A DNA stretch of 64,000 nucleotides, from the NCBI GenBank assembly GCA_022402465.1, contig JAKRSH010000043.1, forward strand, positions 248,001 through 312,000, given 5' to 3'. Under the pieces are notes generated by a model that searched no databases, was not told where the DNA came from, and worked only from the letters and a program-made list of their open reading frames with translations. Position 1 is the first letter of the stretch, and every line of letters begins with the position of its first letter. This document shows positions 1-8,965 of the stretch, piece by piece. The stretch comes from Leptospiraceae bacterium (GTDB lineage Bacteria; Spirochaetota; Leptospiria; Leptospirales; Leptospiraceae). A program made the translations under genes and the position numbers.

Positions 1-737
1 TTATAAAAACAAGCACTTGTAAATTCTGTTTCCCCCAAATGCGCAGAGCCAGAGTCTTCCCTATAAGTATTACTCAAATCATCTACAGCAGTAAAATAAT
101 CAAAATCAACTGAGTGTTTATTAACAGAAATTGCATGAGCAACTTGACAAGCGGCGCTCACATCTTCAAATGCTTCCATAGTTGTCATTCTACCAAATAA
201 GGCTACATCGACAGGTTTTGCTTTTAAATCCTTTAAGGCTTTCTGGATAATTGTGATTAAACCCTTATTGTCTATTTTTTTTATATCTATATCTTTTTCT
301 GAAATAACATAATCAATAATTTTATTCAATTCATTTTCACCGTAAAACATTAGTTGTGCTGTTTCAAGAAATGCTTCTTGCTTAGCATCCAATTCTTTCT
401 TTTTGTCTTTTGTTTTCTCTTCGCCTTCCGATTTTTTCTTGTCACTTTTTCCAATCGTAGTAAGTTTCTCTGCCCAAATTTGTGCTACTTCTGCAGTAAC
501 TCCCTTTTCAATTAATCTTTTCTTAACTTCTTCTGGTAGAAACTTAGTTCTACCACCTAAACTTGTAGTCAAAGAATCTTCGAAAAAACTGGACTTGCGG
601 ATACTTCTCTTTAGGCACTGACTAGATATTCTAGTCCTAGTTACTCCTCCGAATACGCAGTCTTTTACTGAGCCTGTATCATCTCTATTCAAATTGGAAG
701 GGGCGTGGTTTTGTAGTATGTGAATTTCTATTAGCAT
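1..737 (-). CDS. casC: Type I-E Cascade backbone subunit Cas7e/CasC (Cse4), 3' end cut by window
   Basis: This is the N-terminal 245 codons of Cas7e, the subunit that polymerises along the crRNA to form the Cascade backbone. The start reads HILQNHAPSNLNRDDTG followed by FGGVTRTRISSQCLKRSIR, the conserved opening of the Cse4/CasC family, including the Ser-Gln-Cys-Leu-Lys-Arg segment. The ATG at 735-737 is preceded by AAGGAG (745-750), a strong ribosome binding site. A lysine/glutamate-rich stretch (about residues 98-115) is an insertion relative to a minimal Cas7. The reading frame is open to base 1, so the C-terminal part lies outside the window. The gene follows casB by 31 bp and belongs to the same minus-strand operon. 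Family assignment is firm. Confidence 0.93.
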   Translation of the reverse strand, partial: MLIEIHILQNHAPSNLNRDDTGSVKDCVFGGVTRTRISSQCLKRSIRKSSFFEDSLTTSLGGRTKFLPEEVKKRLIEKGVTAEVAQIWAEKLTTIGKSDKKKSEGEEKTKDKKKELDAKQEAFLETAQLMFYGENELNKIIDYVISEKDIDIKKIDNKGLITIIQKALKDLKAKPVDVALFGRMTTMEAFEDVSAACQVAHAISVNKHSVDFDYFTAVDDLSNTYREDSGSAHLGETEFTSACFY

Positions 738-768
738 TTTAATTCTCCTTTTATTTTAAAAAAATCCT

Positions 769-1329
769 TTATTCATTATCTAAATCAGAATCCTCTGATT
801 CTTCTGTACTGAGGTCACCATCTTGTGCATTGGTATTTTTATCAGAAATAGATTTATAATAACCCTCTGCCCATTTTCTCTGTACCCATTGCTTGTCCCC
901 ATTCCAGTTATATAGATTTTTCAATAAAATAGAAAAATCTATTTTTATATTCTGAGATTTAAGCAATTTAATAGCTTGTCGTAATCTGTAGCTTAATTGC
1001 TCTTTGTCGCTTGCCGTTAGCAATGCTCTAAATCGAATATCTTTATCCTCTTTTTGTTCTGGGTTATATGCTTCTTGAAAAGCTTTTCCAAAATTAAAAG
1101 AATCTGAATAATAGGGATTATCCTCTTTCCTATGATACGTTGCATACAAACAAGCAACCAAAGATTTTTCATACGAGTTAATAAATCCCAATCTGCCGAG
1201 AACCGGAAATAATTTTGTATCTTCCAATGGATTCTTATTGCATCTTCTTAATATTGCCAAGTCACCGGATCCTAGTTTCGAAATTTTATCAATGTCCTCT
1301 TGAAATGTATTTTTTGTAAAAGTTGTCAT
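769..1329 (-). CDS. casB: Type I-E Cascade small subunit Cse2/CasB
   Basis: Cse2 forms the dimer in the belly of Cascade that stabilises the displaced DNA strand and crRNA-target hybrid. The 186-residue length, the mainly helical and basic composition, and the position between casA and casC fit the family. Recognisable features are the N-terminal GDLAILRRCNKNPLED segment and the following LFPVLGRLG stretch, typical of Cse2. The C-terminal about 25 residues are acidic and serine rich, which is probably a disordered tail. The ATG overlaps the casA stop in an ATGA-type 4-base overlap (1326-1329), which indicates translational coupling. The sequence is weakly conserved in this family, so the call rests on both motif and context. 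Confidence 0.9.
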   Translation of the reverse strand: MTTFTKNTFQEDIDKISKLGSGDLAILRRCNKNPLEDTKLFPVLGRLGFINSYEKSLVACLYATYHRKEDNPYYSDSFNFGKAFQEAYNPEQKEDKDIRFRALLTASDKEQLSYRLRQAIKLLKSQNIKIDFSILLKNLYNWNGDKQWVQRKWAEGYYKSISDKNTNAQDGDLSTEESEDSDLDNE

Positions 1330-2960
1330 TTGTTCTCCTTATTCTTTTTGTGAAAAAGTAATTTTGCATAAATCATTCTTTCTAAATATTTTCTACCGTT
1401 CTCATATTGTTTTAAATTTTTCGGATTAGCGATTAGTTTTTCTGTGTGGTTACGAAATGTTTTGCGAACATGCTCGGCAAGCATCTCTCGCCATTCGATT
1501 AAAATTAGATTAGAATCTTCTTCATCAGACAAACGATTTAAAGACTCTTCAAAGTTAGAGCCGATTTCATGCCAGTAGGCTGATTGAAATAAATTAGTTA
1601 TATTTGAGATAGCTTTTCTTTTTCGATCTCCATTTAAGTTATCACTTTTTTTGATTAAGGATTTTATTAGTGCTGTCTTTAAAGCTGACTCAAATTGGCT
1701 TGTTTCAAAAACAAAATATTTGATAACAGTTTTAATATCCTCAGACTCAATAAAATCGGGGTTAAATGGAAATGTATATTCGGATGTTTGAAATACTTTG
1801 TCTTGTTTAGTCGAAACACCAAAGACAAATAGTTTTATAGAAAATTTTTGGATTTGCTTGCTATTCAAAGCCCGCTCAAGTATTTTTGGTCTTAATATAC
1901 TTGATTTTTTTTCCTCGTTCCGTTCCGAAAAAATAAATGCAGGATAATCTTTCCACGCCGGTAAATTTTTGCCGTTTGGCGATATTTTTTTTACTTCATT
2001 TTTTATTTGATTCAAACCGTTAAACGGATCTTCCCATCTTGCTTTTACCTGTGCTTGTTGGGGCGAATAGAATATTTTTCTTATTAAGATGCTACTTTTT
2101 CTTGCTGATATTGAACATTCTAAACCGGCAACTTCATGCGGTATAAGCTTTATTATGCGCGAACTCCATAAAAGACCGTCTTGTATTCTTATTTTATTAG
2201 GTAGCACATCCCCTTTAAAAATTTTATACCAACCATCTTTTGGAATTCCAATAGTTGAATTATCTGCAATAGATTGCAAAGCTTGATTATGCAAAACATT
2301 AAGTGTTATACTTTCAAATAAATTTTTACCTTTTAAGAGAATGTAATAAGGTGTCTTCGCATTGATAACTCCAGATAAAAATCCTCCTAAGCCTGATCGA
2401 GGAGTCATCTGGCAATACAAAAGAAGAGCAGCTGCTATTGCTGGGTCAACTCCTATGTCATTTTTAGTTATATTCGCTTTCAGTTCTTTAGTTCCGAAAT
2501 GAACGGAATTATTGCCAGAGGGAAATTCATCTATCAGCTTAGATAAAGGTTTAATAAATTTTTCATCAATCTTCTTCTCCTGCATAAACGGATCAGTCTT
2601 ACTAAATAAATCAAATTTATCATAGTATTGTTCATTTAAGTCTTTGCTAAATTTTTTATCAAACTTTCCGGCTAATAAAGAGTTTTCCCAATCTTTTAAA
2701 GTTTCAGGAGCACCAATAATATGAACAAGTGCAACAAAAAACCGAATGACTGCTGTTTCTAATCCAGGTAAAGGAAAATCAAATCGTTCTAATTCATGAG
2801 CTTTATTCAAAAACTCATTAACGGAAAGAAATTCTTTCTCTCCTTTGAGAGTAACAACAGGTAGCCACGGATTATCCAAAAGATTAAAACTAAAATTGTG
2901 TTCAGCTTCTACCTTTTCCATTTTTGTGCTGGTCTTACTATCCTTTTTCTTTGCGACCAT
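1326..2960 (-). CDS. casA: Type I-E Cascade large subunit Cse1/CasA (Cas8e)
   Basis: Cse1 (Cas8e) recognises the PAM and recruits Cas3 to the Cascade-bound target. The 544-residue product carries the family opening FNLLDNPWLPVV near residue 24, then a conserved helical region (ETAVIRFFVALVHIIGAP) and the central GLGGFLSGVINAKTPYYILL segment, which lies in the Cse1 core. Length matches the usual 500-550 residues. The first about 20 residues are lysine rich (AKKKDSKTSTK) and may be a local extension. The ATG lies directly next to the cas3 stop, and the AAGGAGATATAA ribosome binding site sits inside the 3' end of cas3, so the two are probably co-translated. casB overlaps its 3' end by 4 bases. 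Confidence 0.93.
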   Translation of the reverse strand: MVAKKKDSKTSTKMEKVEAEHNFSFNLLDNPWLPVVTLKGEKEFLSVNEFLNKAHELERFDFPLPGLETAVIRFFVALVHIIGAPETLKDWENSLLAGKFDKKFSKDLNEQYYDKFDLFSKTDPFMQEKKIDEKFIKPLSKLIDEFPSGNNSVHFGTKELKANITKNDIGVDPAIAAALLLYCQMTPRSGLGGFLSGVINAKTPYYILLKGKNLFESITLNVLHNQALQSIADNSTIGIPKDGWYKIFKGDVLPNKIRIQDGLLWSSRIIKLIPHEVAGLECSISARKSSILIRKIFYSPQQAQVKARWEDPFNGLNQIKNEVKKISPNGKNLPAWKDYPAFIFSERNEEKKSSILRPKILERALNSKQIQKFSIKLFVFGVSTKQDKVFQTSEYTFPFNPDFIESEDIKTVIKYFVFETSQFESALKTALIKSLIKKSDNLNGDRKRKAISNITNLFQSAYWHEIGSNFEESLNRLSDEEDSNLILIEWREMLAEHVRKTFRNHTEKLIANPKNLKQYENGRKYLERMIYAKLLFHKKNKENK

Positions 2961-5762
2961 TTATATCTCCTTGCTAATTTTATGAATTTTCATTCCAAAT
3001 TCTTGGCTGTAGTAAATGCTAAATTCAGATTTGGAAGTTTTTAAAATTGTTTCCTGATTTTTATCTAATAGAATTATTTTCTTGTTTTTTAATATTGAAG
3101 TTTTATTCATTTTTTCTTGCCAGTTCTTTAATAGTTTATTTGATTCAATGCCAATGTTCTTAGTTTTCATTATCGCAATCACAAACGATTTAGGACTTCC
3201 AACTGGAATCGTATTCTCGGCAATTGTTTTGAGAATTTTCATAGAAAGTTTCTCTGGTATAGATTCTGATAAGATAAGATTTCCAATATAATATTGATTA
3301 TCCAAACAATAAACAGGAACTAGTTCTAAATTTTCATCGCCGTCTCTCGTCTTTGCCGCAAAATAACTATTTTCCTCTTCTGAGAGTAAGGCTGCGTCTG
3401 AAATATTTTCTATTTCTGTTTCAGGCCTTGGAATACAACCTTGAACTCCTTTATAGGTAGAACTTTCTCGTTTTTCTTTTGATTGTTTTCTAAACTCTGA
3501 CAAATCATTATCTTCCAATTCAAATGAAATATTTTTCAATTCTATACTATTCGTAATGGTTAAAGAGTCATTATATACTTCTTCAACGAGATTTCTATAC
3601 ATGGATGGAAGTTGAATTGTATTGTCGGTCATCTTTGAGAGTGCTAACATAGTTTTACAAATTGTAAAAGAGTCATACATACTTGCAAAATCTTTAATTT
3701 GTTTGGATGATTCGGGAACTAATAACATTGTCGAAGGATTTGTAAATTCGGAAGAACGGTTACTTCGAATATGCCGATGAACTCGTCCCATCCTTTGTAA
3801 AAGTAAATCGATAGGCGCAATATCTGTGATTAGATAATCAAAATCTATATCAAGACTTTGTTCGGCAACCTGTGTAGAAATCAATATTCCTCTGACGGGT
3901 CTGACTTTAGATTTTTCTTCCGTACCGAAATAATTTTCAATCTCTTCTTCAATATTTAAACGATCAGATACGGTAAATCTTGCATGAAAAAGTTTTAAAT
4001 AGAAGTTATCTTTATTCTTTTCTTTGTATTTATTAAAATAGCCATATACTTTTTGTGCTTTTGCAATCGTATTGCAAATCCAAAGAATATTTCCAGTTTT
4101 CTCAATTCGCTTTAAGGCATTGTTTACAATTACCTCAATATCATCTTTTTCATGAGTAGAGAATTCAATTTGTATGCTTTCTTTTTTTCTAGTCTCTATT
4201 TCACCGATTTGTTTTATCGATTCATTTTTATTCAATAGAGTAATTAAAGGATAATCAGATGAAATTTTTGTATTTATTGGTTTACCTAAATAAGCTGAGA
4301 CTAGTTGCTCTTTCATAAAATTTGGTAAGGTGGCTGAAAGTAATACTACATTTGTTTTCAGAAATCCACACCAAGCAATTAAACGCTCTAGAATCGGTAA
4401 CATGAATGAATCATAGGCATGGACTTCATCAATGATTAAGGTCTTCCCAGAAAGTCCAAAAAGTTTAACAAAACCATGCTTTACATTTAGTGCGGCTAAC
4501 ATTACTTGGTCAACCGTTCCTACTCCATAGTGAGCAAGTAATGTTCTCTTTTTAGAAAAGAACCAATCGTTTAGTTCTGATTCTGCATCTTTATCTAATC
4601 CTGTGGAAGTATTAGCTTCATACGACTTTTCATCTGCTAACCCTTTCTCTCTTTGAAGCCAAGCAGTCCCATGTGCTAGAATTGCAGGTTCTATAGTTCG
4701 CAAATTTTCTTTTAAAAATTTTGCTATTCTTTTGGAAATTTGATTTGCAGAGGCTTTTGTTGGTAAACCAAAATAAAAGCCTCGACCAATATTTCTGCTA
4801 AATGAAAAGAGAGCTGATTCGGTCTTTCCCTCTCCAGTAGGTGCTTCTATAATTATTAAATATGGCTCTGCTGATCCTTCTAACTCATCTAATTTGTGCT
4901 GAATAGGTCGTGGTGTTTTTATTTGAGGAAATAAATCTATAAAATTTGTAAAGTCATTAGGCATCTTAGAAAGAATTCCTAAATCATTTAAAGCTCGAAG
5001 TGCTATTGATTTTGCTCGCTGATAATAGTCTTTTGGAAGAAAAGGCTCTCGAGTATATTCAAAATACTCTGTATCAGAGCCTATCCAATCGCAAACGGAA
5101 ACAAAACCTGCAAATAGTCTGATAGCTGAAGGGGATAATTTTAATAAACCGTTATTAATATTAAAATCTTGGAAAATTCCTTTGGCAATAAATTCAAGTG
5201 TTTCATTTCGATATTTTGTACTTAGTTGGAATATTGGATATTTTTTAGAATCCTTTTCTTTGAAGCCTTTTGAATATTGATCCGAATCGCTATATTTAAT
5301 TAAATTCCCATGATGCCAACAAGCTGCCTTCCATAGAGATAAAAAAATGTCATCTCTAATAAATGAATATTTTTCTTGGAGCGAGATAAATTCAGATTCA
5401 CTTTCTCGTATATCTTCAATCCAATGAACACCAAATTTTCCATGATCGAATTGAGTATTTTGTGAAGGAAGATATTCTAATCCAAATTCTTTAGCCAATT
5501 CAGGAATTTTATTCTGAAATCCAATGGTTGCTTTTCCTACATCATGAAAGGCTGTAGAGAGAGCAAGAATAGGAATTAACATTTTTGTATCTGTCACTGC
5601 TAATTCTGGAAATAATCCGAGTAGCTTTAGATCTTCTCTAAGCCAAACCTCCGCGACAGCCCCAACATCCAGCATATGGTAGGCAAGAGGATGCCAGACG
5701 AAATTGTCTTTTTCGTCTCGATCAGCCTTTCCCCAGAGTTTTAAATGATTAAACTTATCCAT
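2961..5762 (-). CDS. cas3: CRISPR-associated nuclease-helicase Cas3 (type I-E)
   Basis: Cas3 is recruited by Cascade to nick, unwind and degrade target DNA 3' to 5'. The protein (933 aa from the ATG at 5760-5762) has an N-terminal HD nuclease domain: LWGKA at about 9-13, HPLAYH at 24-29, AFHDVGK with H73/D74, and WHHGN near 149. A superfamily 2 helicase follows: Walker A EAPTGEGKTES at about 306, DEVH at about 445, LLSATLP near 480, and QRMGRVHRH in the C-terminal helicase lobe. All key residues look intact. The frame is open back to a TTG at 5786, but the ATG gives the normal N-terminus and lies downstream of a candidate promoter (5796-5824). Its ribosome binding site is weak. It is the first gene of the cas operon. 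Confidence 0.95.
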   Translation of the reverse strand: MDKFNHLKLWGKADRDEKDNFVWHPLAYHMLDVGAVAEVWLREDLKLLGLFPELAVTDTKMLIPILALSTAFHDVGKATIGFQNKIPELAKEFGLEYLPSQNTQFDHGKFGVHWIEDIRESESEFISLQEKYSFIRDDIFLSLWKAACWHHGNLIKYSDSDQYSKGFKEKDSKKYPIFQLSTKYRNETLEFIAKGIFQDFNINNGLLKLSPSAIRLFAGFVSVCDWIGSDTEYFEYTREPFLPKDYYQRAKSIALRALNDLGILSKMPNDFTNFIDLFPQIKTPRPIQHKLDELEGSAEPYLIIIEAPTGEGKTESALFSFSRNIGRGFYFGLPTKASANQISKRIAKFLKENLRTIEPAILAHGTAWLQREKGLADEKSYEANTSTGLDKDAESELNDWFFSKKRTLLAHYGVGTVDQVMLAALNVKHGFVKLFGLSGKTLIIDEVHAYDSFMLPILERLIAWCGFLKTNVVLLSATLPNFMKEQLVSAYLGKPINTKISSDYPLITLLNKNESIKQIGEIETRKKESIQIEFSTHEKDDIEVIVNNALKRIEKTGNILWICNTIAKAQKVYGYFNKYKEKNKDNFYLKLFHARFTVSDRLNIEEEIENYFGTEEKSKVRPVRGILISTQVAEQSLDIDFDYLITDIAPIDLLLQRMGRVHRHIRSNRSSEFTNPSTMLLVPESSKQIKDFASMYDSFTICKTMLALSKMTDNTIQLPSMYRNLVEEVYNDSLTITNSIELKNISFELEDNDLSEFRKQSKEKRESSTYKGVQGCIPRPETEIENISDAALLSEEENSYFAAKTRDGDENLELVPVYCLDNQYYIGNLILSESIPEKLSMKILKTIAENTIPVGSPKSFVIAIMKTKNIGIESNKLLKNWQEKMNKTSILKNKKIILLDKNQETILKTSKSEFSIYYSQEFGMKIHKISKEI

Positions 5763-5795
5763 GGATTTGCTTAAAAAGATCCACAAAAGCCAATA

Positions 5796-5824
5796 AATAT
5801 CATCATTCTTTAATCATGTGCCAA
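5796..5824 (-). promoter_or_regulatory. Candidate sigma70-type promoter for the cas3-casABC operon
   Basis: On the minus strand TTGGCA (5819-5824, 5/6 match to TTGACA) is followed after 17 bases by GATATT (5796-5801, 4/6 match to TATAAT). Transcription would begin near 5789, about 27 bases before the cas3 ATG at 5762. That also argues against the TTG at 5786 as the start codon. Assigned by eye only; the DNA is AT-rich and such matches occur by chance. Confidence 0.3.
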
Positions 5825-6107
5825 AAATGTCTGATTACCTAATTCCAAACCAATTCCTTTCCCATTTCAAACCCTTCCTCTTCTCTCTCTTGCTTCCAAC
5901 ATTTCACCAACAATATAGAATCTGAATTAGAACTCAAGGGTTTTCCACTAACAGGCGAAAATAATAAACTAGCAGAAATAACACTATTTATTTGAGTAGC
6001 GGACAAATTTCGGGACTATTCGTAACTTTTTCTTGGGGTTTTGTTTTTTTTTAGAATCTTGTTCTTCATTTGCATTCTTGCTTAGTTAGCTTGTTTCACT
6101 CTATAGG

Positions 6108-6244
6108 CTATGCTAGCTTGCATAGTGCTAAGAAATACTCGATGAATTTGGTCCAGCACCCAGCACCATTTAGCGAGCCAAAGGTGAGCGTTAAAAATGG
6201 CTCTGGGTGCAGGGGATCGCCCTGAACTTGTGTACGCAATGTAC
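6108..6244. repeat. GC-rich cluster of palindromes between the cas operon and the SDR gene
   Basis: Within the 490-bp gap 5763-6252, which holds no convincing gene, several inverted repeats are clustered. These are CTATGC/GCATAG (6108-6125), a long imperfect stem with 16-base arms at 6156-6171 and 6195-6210 (GCACCCAGCACCATTT against AAATGGCTCTGGGTGC, two mismatches), CAGGG/CCCTG (6210-6224) and GTAC/GTAC (6232-6244). The segment is much richer in GC than its flanks. It could be an extragenic palindromic repeat family, a structured RNA or a terminator for the leftward SDR gene, though no T-run follows. A short minus-strand open frame (6108-6320) overlaps it but does not look like a protein. 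Confidence 0.45.
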
Positions 6245-6252
6245 GAGCTAAC

Positions 6253-7764
6253 TTACCAATCGATAGGGAAGTAATCTTTGAGGAATTTGCCACACCAATG
6301 CTTGCCTGAGTTGATACCATCGAAGATAGGATCTAGAACCCTTGCTGCTCCGTCGACTATATCAAGAGGTGGTTGGAAGTCATGGACATCTTGTTTGTGT
6401 TTGGACAACTCCAGCGGATCTTCGTCGGTCACCCAACCTGTATCTACGGCATTGGTGTAGATACCGTATTTCTCTAAATCACTTGCTGAGGTATGGGTTA
6501 ACATATTTAAGGCGGCTTTGGCTATATTTGTATGAGGGTGCCTGTCTTCTTTCTTAAAGCGGTGGAATTTGCCTTCCATGGCAGACACATTTACTATGTG
6601 CTTCACTCCAGTATTCTCTCGCTTCATGATAGAGATGAGTCGATTGCATAGAACAAAAGGAGCTATGATATTCACCAATTGGACTTCTAGCATTTCTGAT
6701 GTTGGAATCTCACCTAACTTAAGTCTCCAACTGTTCGTCTTGCGAAGATCCACTTGTTGGAGATCAGCATCTAAGCGACCCACTGGGAAAATTTCCTGGC
6801 TTTCCAATTCCTCATCTTGGGTATAGGGGATTTGAGAAAGTTCGGCGGCAGATAAGATGCCCATGGCAGGTTTTCGATTCTGCCAAGACAAGGCTATGTC
6901 TTTGGTAGATGAGTTCGTATAACCATTATTCAATCTTGATTTGCAATCTTCATACATAACAAATAATTTTTGTATTTTTGGATCCAAGCTATCAACCGAG
7001 AGTGATTCATTCTGCATCAGATGGCTGTAAAACCCAGGCGGCCTGCGAACAGTTTGCGCTGCATTATTGATCAGGTGGTCCAATCTATCTAAGGTATCTT
7101 CTAGATAACTGCAAAATATTTCTACACTGGGTGTATGTCGCAAATCTAAGCCAAAGATCTGGAGGCGATCGCTCCAATAATTATAGTCTTTTTCTTTGCT
7201 GAATCGTAGCGCTGAGTCAATTGGAAATCTTGTAGTTGCAATTACCTTGGCTCCTGCTCGCAAGAGCATCAGTGTTGCATGGTATCCAATCTTTAGCCTA
7301 GAACCTGTAATGAGAACAACTTGTCCTGTTAAATCGGATGTCTGGAATCTTTTGTCATAGTTATAAGATGCACAGTCAGGACACATTGTATCATAAAAGA
7401 AATGAATCTTGGTATATTCTTTCTTACAAATATAGCAATTTCTAGGAGAGTGCAGTTCTCCAATCACACCTAATTCTTGGATAGGACTCTGGCTCAGTAG
7501 TTTAGGAGGAGCTGTGAAGATAGTTGATTTTCTTGCTTCCCGAATTCCTGTGAGAGATCGGATTTGTTTTTCTTGGTCTCGGATGATTTCTTTCTGAACT
7601 TTTCGTACGCCCCGGTTTCTCTTACGGATTTCATCTCGGTTTGGACGAGATATGATTCCCGTATATTTTAATAAGAGAATACGCTGTTCATTGGATAATT
7701 TTGCAATTTGAGAAGGATCCTCCGCAAGACTTTGTAAAAATGAAATAATCTCATCAGCGTTCAT
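6253..7764 (-). CDS. SDR-family (Rossmann) protein with N-terminal zinc-ribbon-like module
   Basis: A 503-residue protein whose C-terminal two thirds is a short-chain dehydrogenase/reductase fold. It has a nucleotide-binding loop TGSRLKIG (about 153-160), NNAAQT (233-238) and the catalytic-type serine in NVSAMEG (S394). The usual YxxxK is replaced by TNIAK (T412, K416), so the acid-base tyrosine is missing, while the lysine is kept. The first about 140 residues form a charged helical region followed by a four-cysteine motif CYIC...CPDC (C110, C113, C128, C131), likely a zinc ribbon. This is much longer than a typical 250-residue SDR. It overlaps the 3' end of the upstream FecR-domain gene by 11 bases, so the two are coupled. 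The substrate is unknown. Confidence 0.8.
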   Translation of the reverse strand: MNADEIISFLQSLAEDPSQIAKLSNEQRILLLKYTGIISRPNRDEIRKRNRGVRKVQKEIIRDQEKQIRSLTGIREARKSTIFTAPPKLLSQSPIQELGVIGELHSPRNCYICKKEYTKIHFFYDTMCPDCASYNYDKRFQTSDLTGQVVLITGSRLKIGYHATLMLLRAGAKVIATTRFPIDSALRFSKEKDYNYWSDRLQIFGLDLRHTPSVEIFCSYLEDTLDRLDHLINNAAQTVRRPPGFYSHLMQNESLSVDSLDPKIQKLFVMYEDCKSRLNNGYTNSSTKDIALSWQNRKPAMGILSAAELSQIPYTQDEELESQEIFPVGRLDADLQQVDLRKTNSWRLKLGEIPTSEMLEVQLVNIIAPFVLCNRLISIMKRENTGVKHIVNVSAMEGKFHRFKKEDRHPHTNIAKAALNMLTHTSASDLEKYGIYTNAVDTGWVTDEDPLELSKHKQDVHDFQPPLDIVDGAARVLDPIFDGINSGKHWCGKFLKDYFPIDW

Positions 7765-8815
7765 CTAGAGCGTCATACTTTCCTTTTCTTACGTTTAGAG
7801 TTTTCACTTTCTTAGGCTCAGGGCTTGGGAGTGTATTCGAGACAGGAGTAGTATTAGAATTGCCATTGCTTGCATTGGTAACAGTTGGTGGATTGGAATT
7901 GTTGCTTGGGACAGAATTCACATTTTGTTTAATGCTTGGATTGGAGTTAGGACTTGCAATTGCCTTAGTTGAAGACGTATTAGTTGCTGGTGCTGCGATA
8001 GTACTCGTTGTAGGTATGGCATTTGATGGAGCTAAAGCACTACTTTTAGAATTCACATTTGAAACTTCTGAATTCTGCCCATCTAAGTTCTGTGTAGGTA
8101 CTTGCATTTGGCTTTCTATACTTTTCAAGCTAGCTAATTCTTTCGTTCTTACGGATTGAATAGGATCAAGTATAGAAACTTTTTTGGAAGTGATCTTTGC
8201 CGTATTTCCTTCAAAATTTAAATTATCGTTTTCTTTGAGATTGTATTCTTCATCGCCTACGGTTGCTTTCACATCGCCTCTTGCAACTCCGACATTCAGA
8301 TTTTGATTCACTGATTTCGAGAGTTTCACATCAGCATTTTTGAATTCAATACTTCCCGAATCAGTTCGTATGGTTAACGCATCCTCATCTGAGTCTGAAT
8401 TGTTTTTCTTGAGAATATTCATAGAACCATTGCTAAATTCTATTCTCTTCAAGGCATCGGAAATATCCAGAATGACCATAGACTCTGGTTCCAAATGAAT
8501 TTCTGTTCCATCCTTGAGATGGATTACTGCATTTGAATTCGCTTCTGTAAGGATAGAATCTCTTAGAGAGATGATAGAATTTAAATCTAAATCACTCCAC
8601 ACTACATTGTGTTCGAATTTTCTCTTAACGGTATTGTATTTGAAATTTATATCACCGATTATCTCACGGTTCCCAAATTCTGTAGTTTTGTTCACATCGA
8701 AATAAAAAAGAAACAAGAAGATGATAGAATTAGAAACGAGAATGATAGCCACCTTCCATTCTTTCATCCATCCTAGTATAGACTTTTGCTGGGTTTTAGT
8801 TAAAAGTGTAAGCAT
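7754..8815 (-). CDS. Membrane-anchored FecR-domain protein
   Basis: A 353-residue protein with one N-terminal membrane segment ([18 protein letters not shown], about residues 22-39) and a probable periplasmic remainder. Residues about 70-220 form repeated beta strands of the FecR type: [17 protein letters not shown], then the GSMNIL and [18 protein letters not shown] segments. The C-terminal third is low-complexity Ser/Thr/Asn/Pro-rich, ending in a basic [14 protein letters not shown] tail. In classical systems FecR proteins transmit signals to ECF sigma factors, but no sigma factor or TonB receptor lies nearby, so a structural or sensing role is more likely. The gene is followed with an 11-base overlap by the SDR gene. 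The region between it and the next gene (8816-8965) is AT-rich with a perfect palindrome AATTAAATTTAATT at 8929-8942. Confidence 0.75.
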   Translation of the reverse strand: MLTLLTKTQQKSILGWMKEWKVAIILVSNSIIFLFLFYFDVNKTTEFGNREIIGDINFKYNTVKRKFEHNVVWSDLDLNSIISLRDSILTEANSNAVIHLKDGTEIHLEPESMVILDISDALKRIEFSNGSMNILKKNNSDSDEDALTIRTDSGSIEFKNADVKLSKSVNQNLNVGVARGDVKATVGDEEYNLKENDNLNFEGNTAKITSKKVSILDPIQSVRTKELASLKSIESQMQVPTQNLDGQNSEVSNVNSKSSALAPSNAIPTTSTIAAPATNTSSTKAIASPNSNPSIKQNVNSVPSNNSNPPTVTNASNGNSNTTPVSNTLPSPEPKKVKTLNVRKGKYDALDER

Positions 8816-8965
8816 ATATTTTCTCTTTTATTTTAAATTCAGCAAGCTATCTTTAATTATAGCTAACTTAGAATAATTTAAAAATATAATCAATTTATTG
8901 CAAATCAATTGTTACCTAAAAAAGTGAGAATTAAATTTAATTTCTTATCATGTATAGGAAATATA

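Noticed and set aside
403-621. 72-codon plus-strand open frame at the left edge
   Set aside because: It lies antisense inside casC, whose protein matches a known family; no ribosome binding site and no recognisable product.
5763-6252. Possible CRISPR array or leader next to cas3
   Set aside because: No regularly spaced repeat of 25-35 bases is present. In type I-E systems the array normally lies after cas2, which would be outside the window.
6108-6320. 70-codon minus-strand open frame downstream of the SDR gene
   Set aside because: It overlaps the SDR 3' end in another frame and runs through the palindrome cluster; composition is not protein-like.
7754-8815. FecR-sigma factor signalling unit
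   Set aside because: No ECF sigma factor or TonB-dependent receptor gene is adjacent to either FecR-domain gene in the window.
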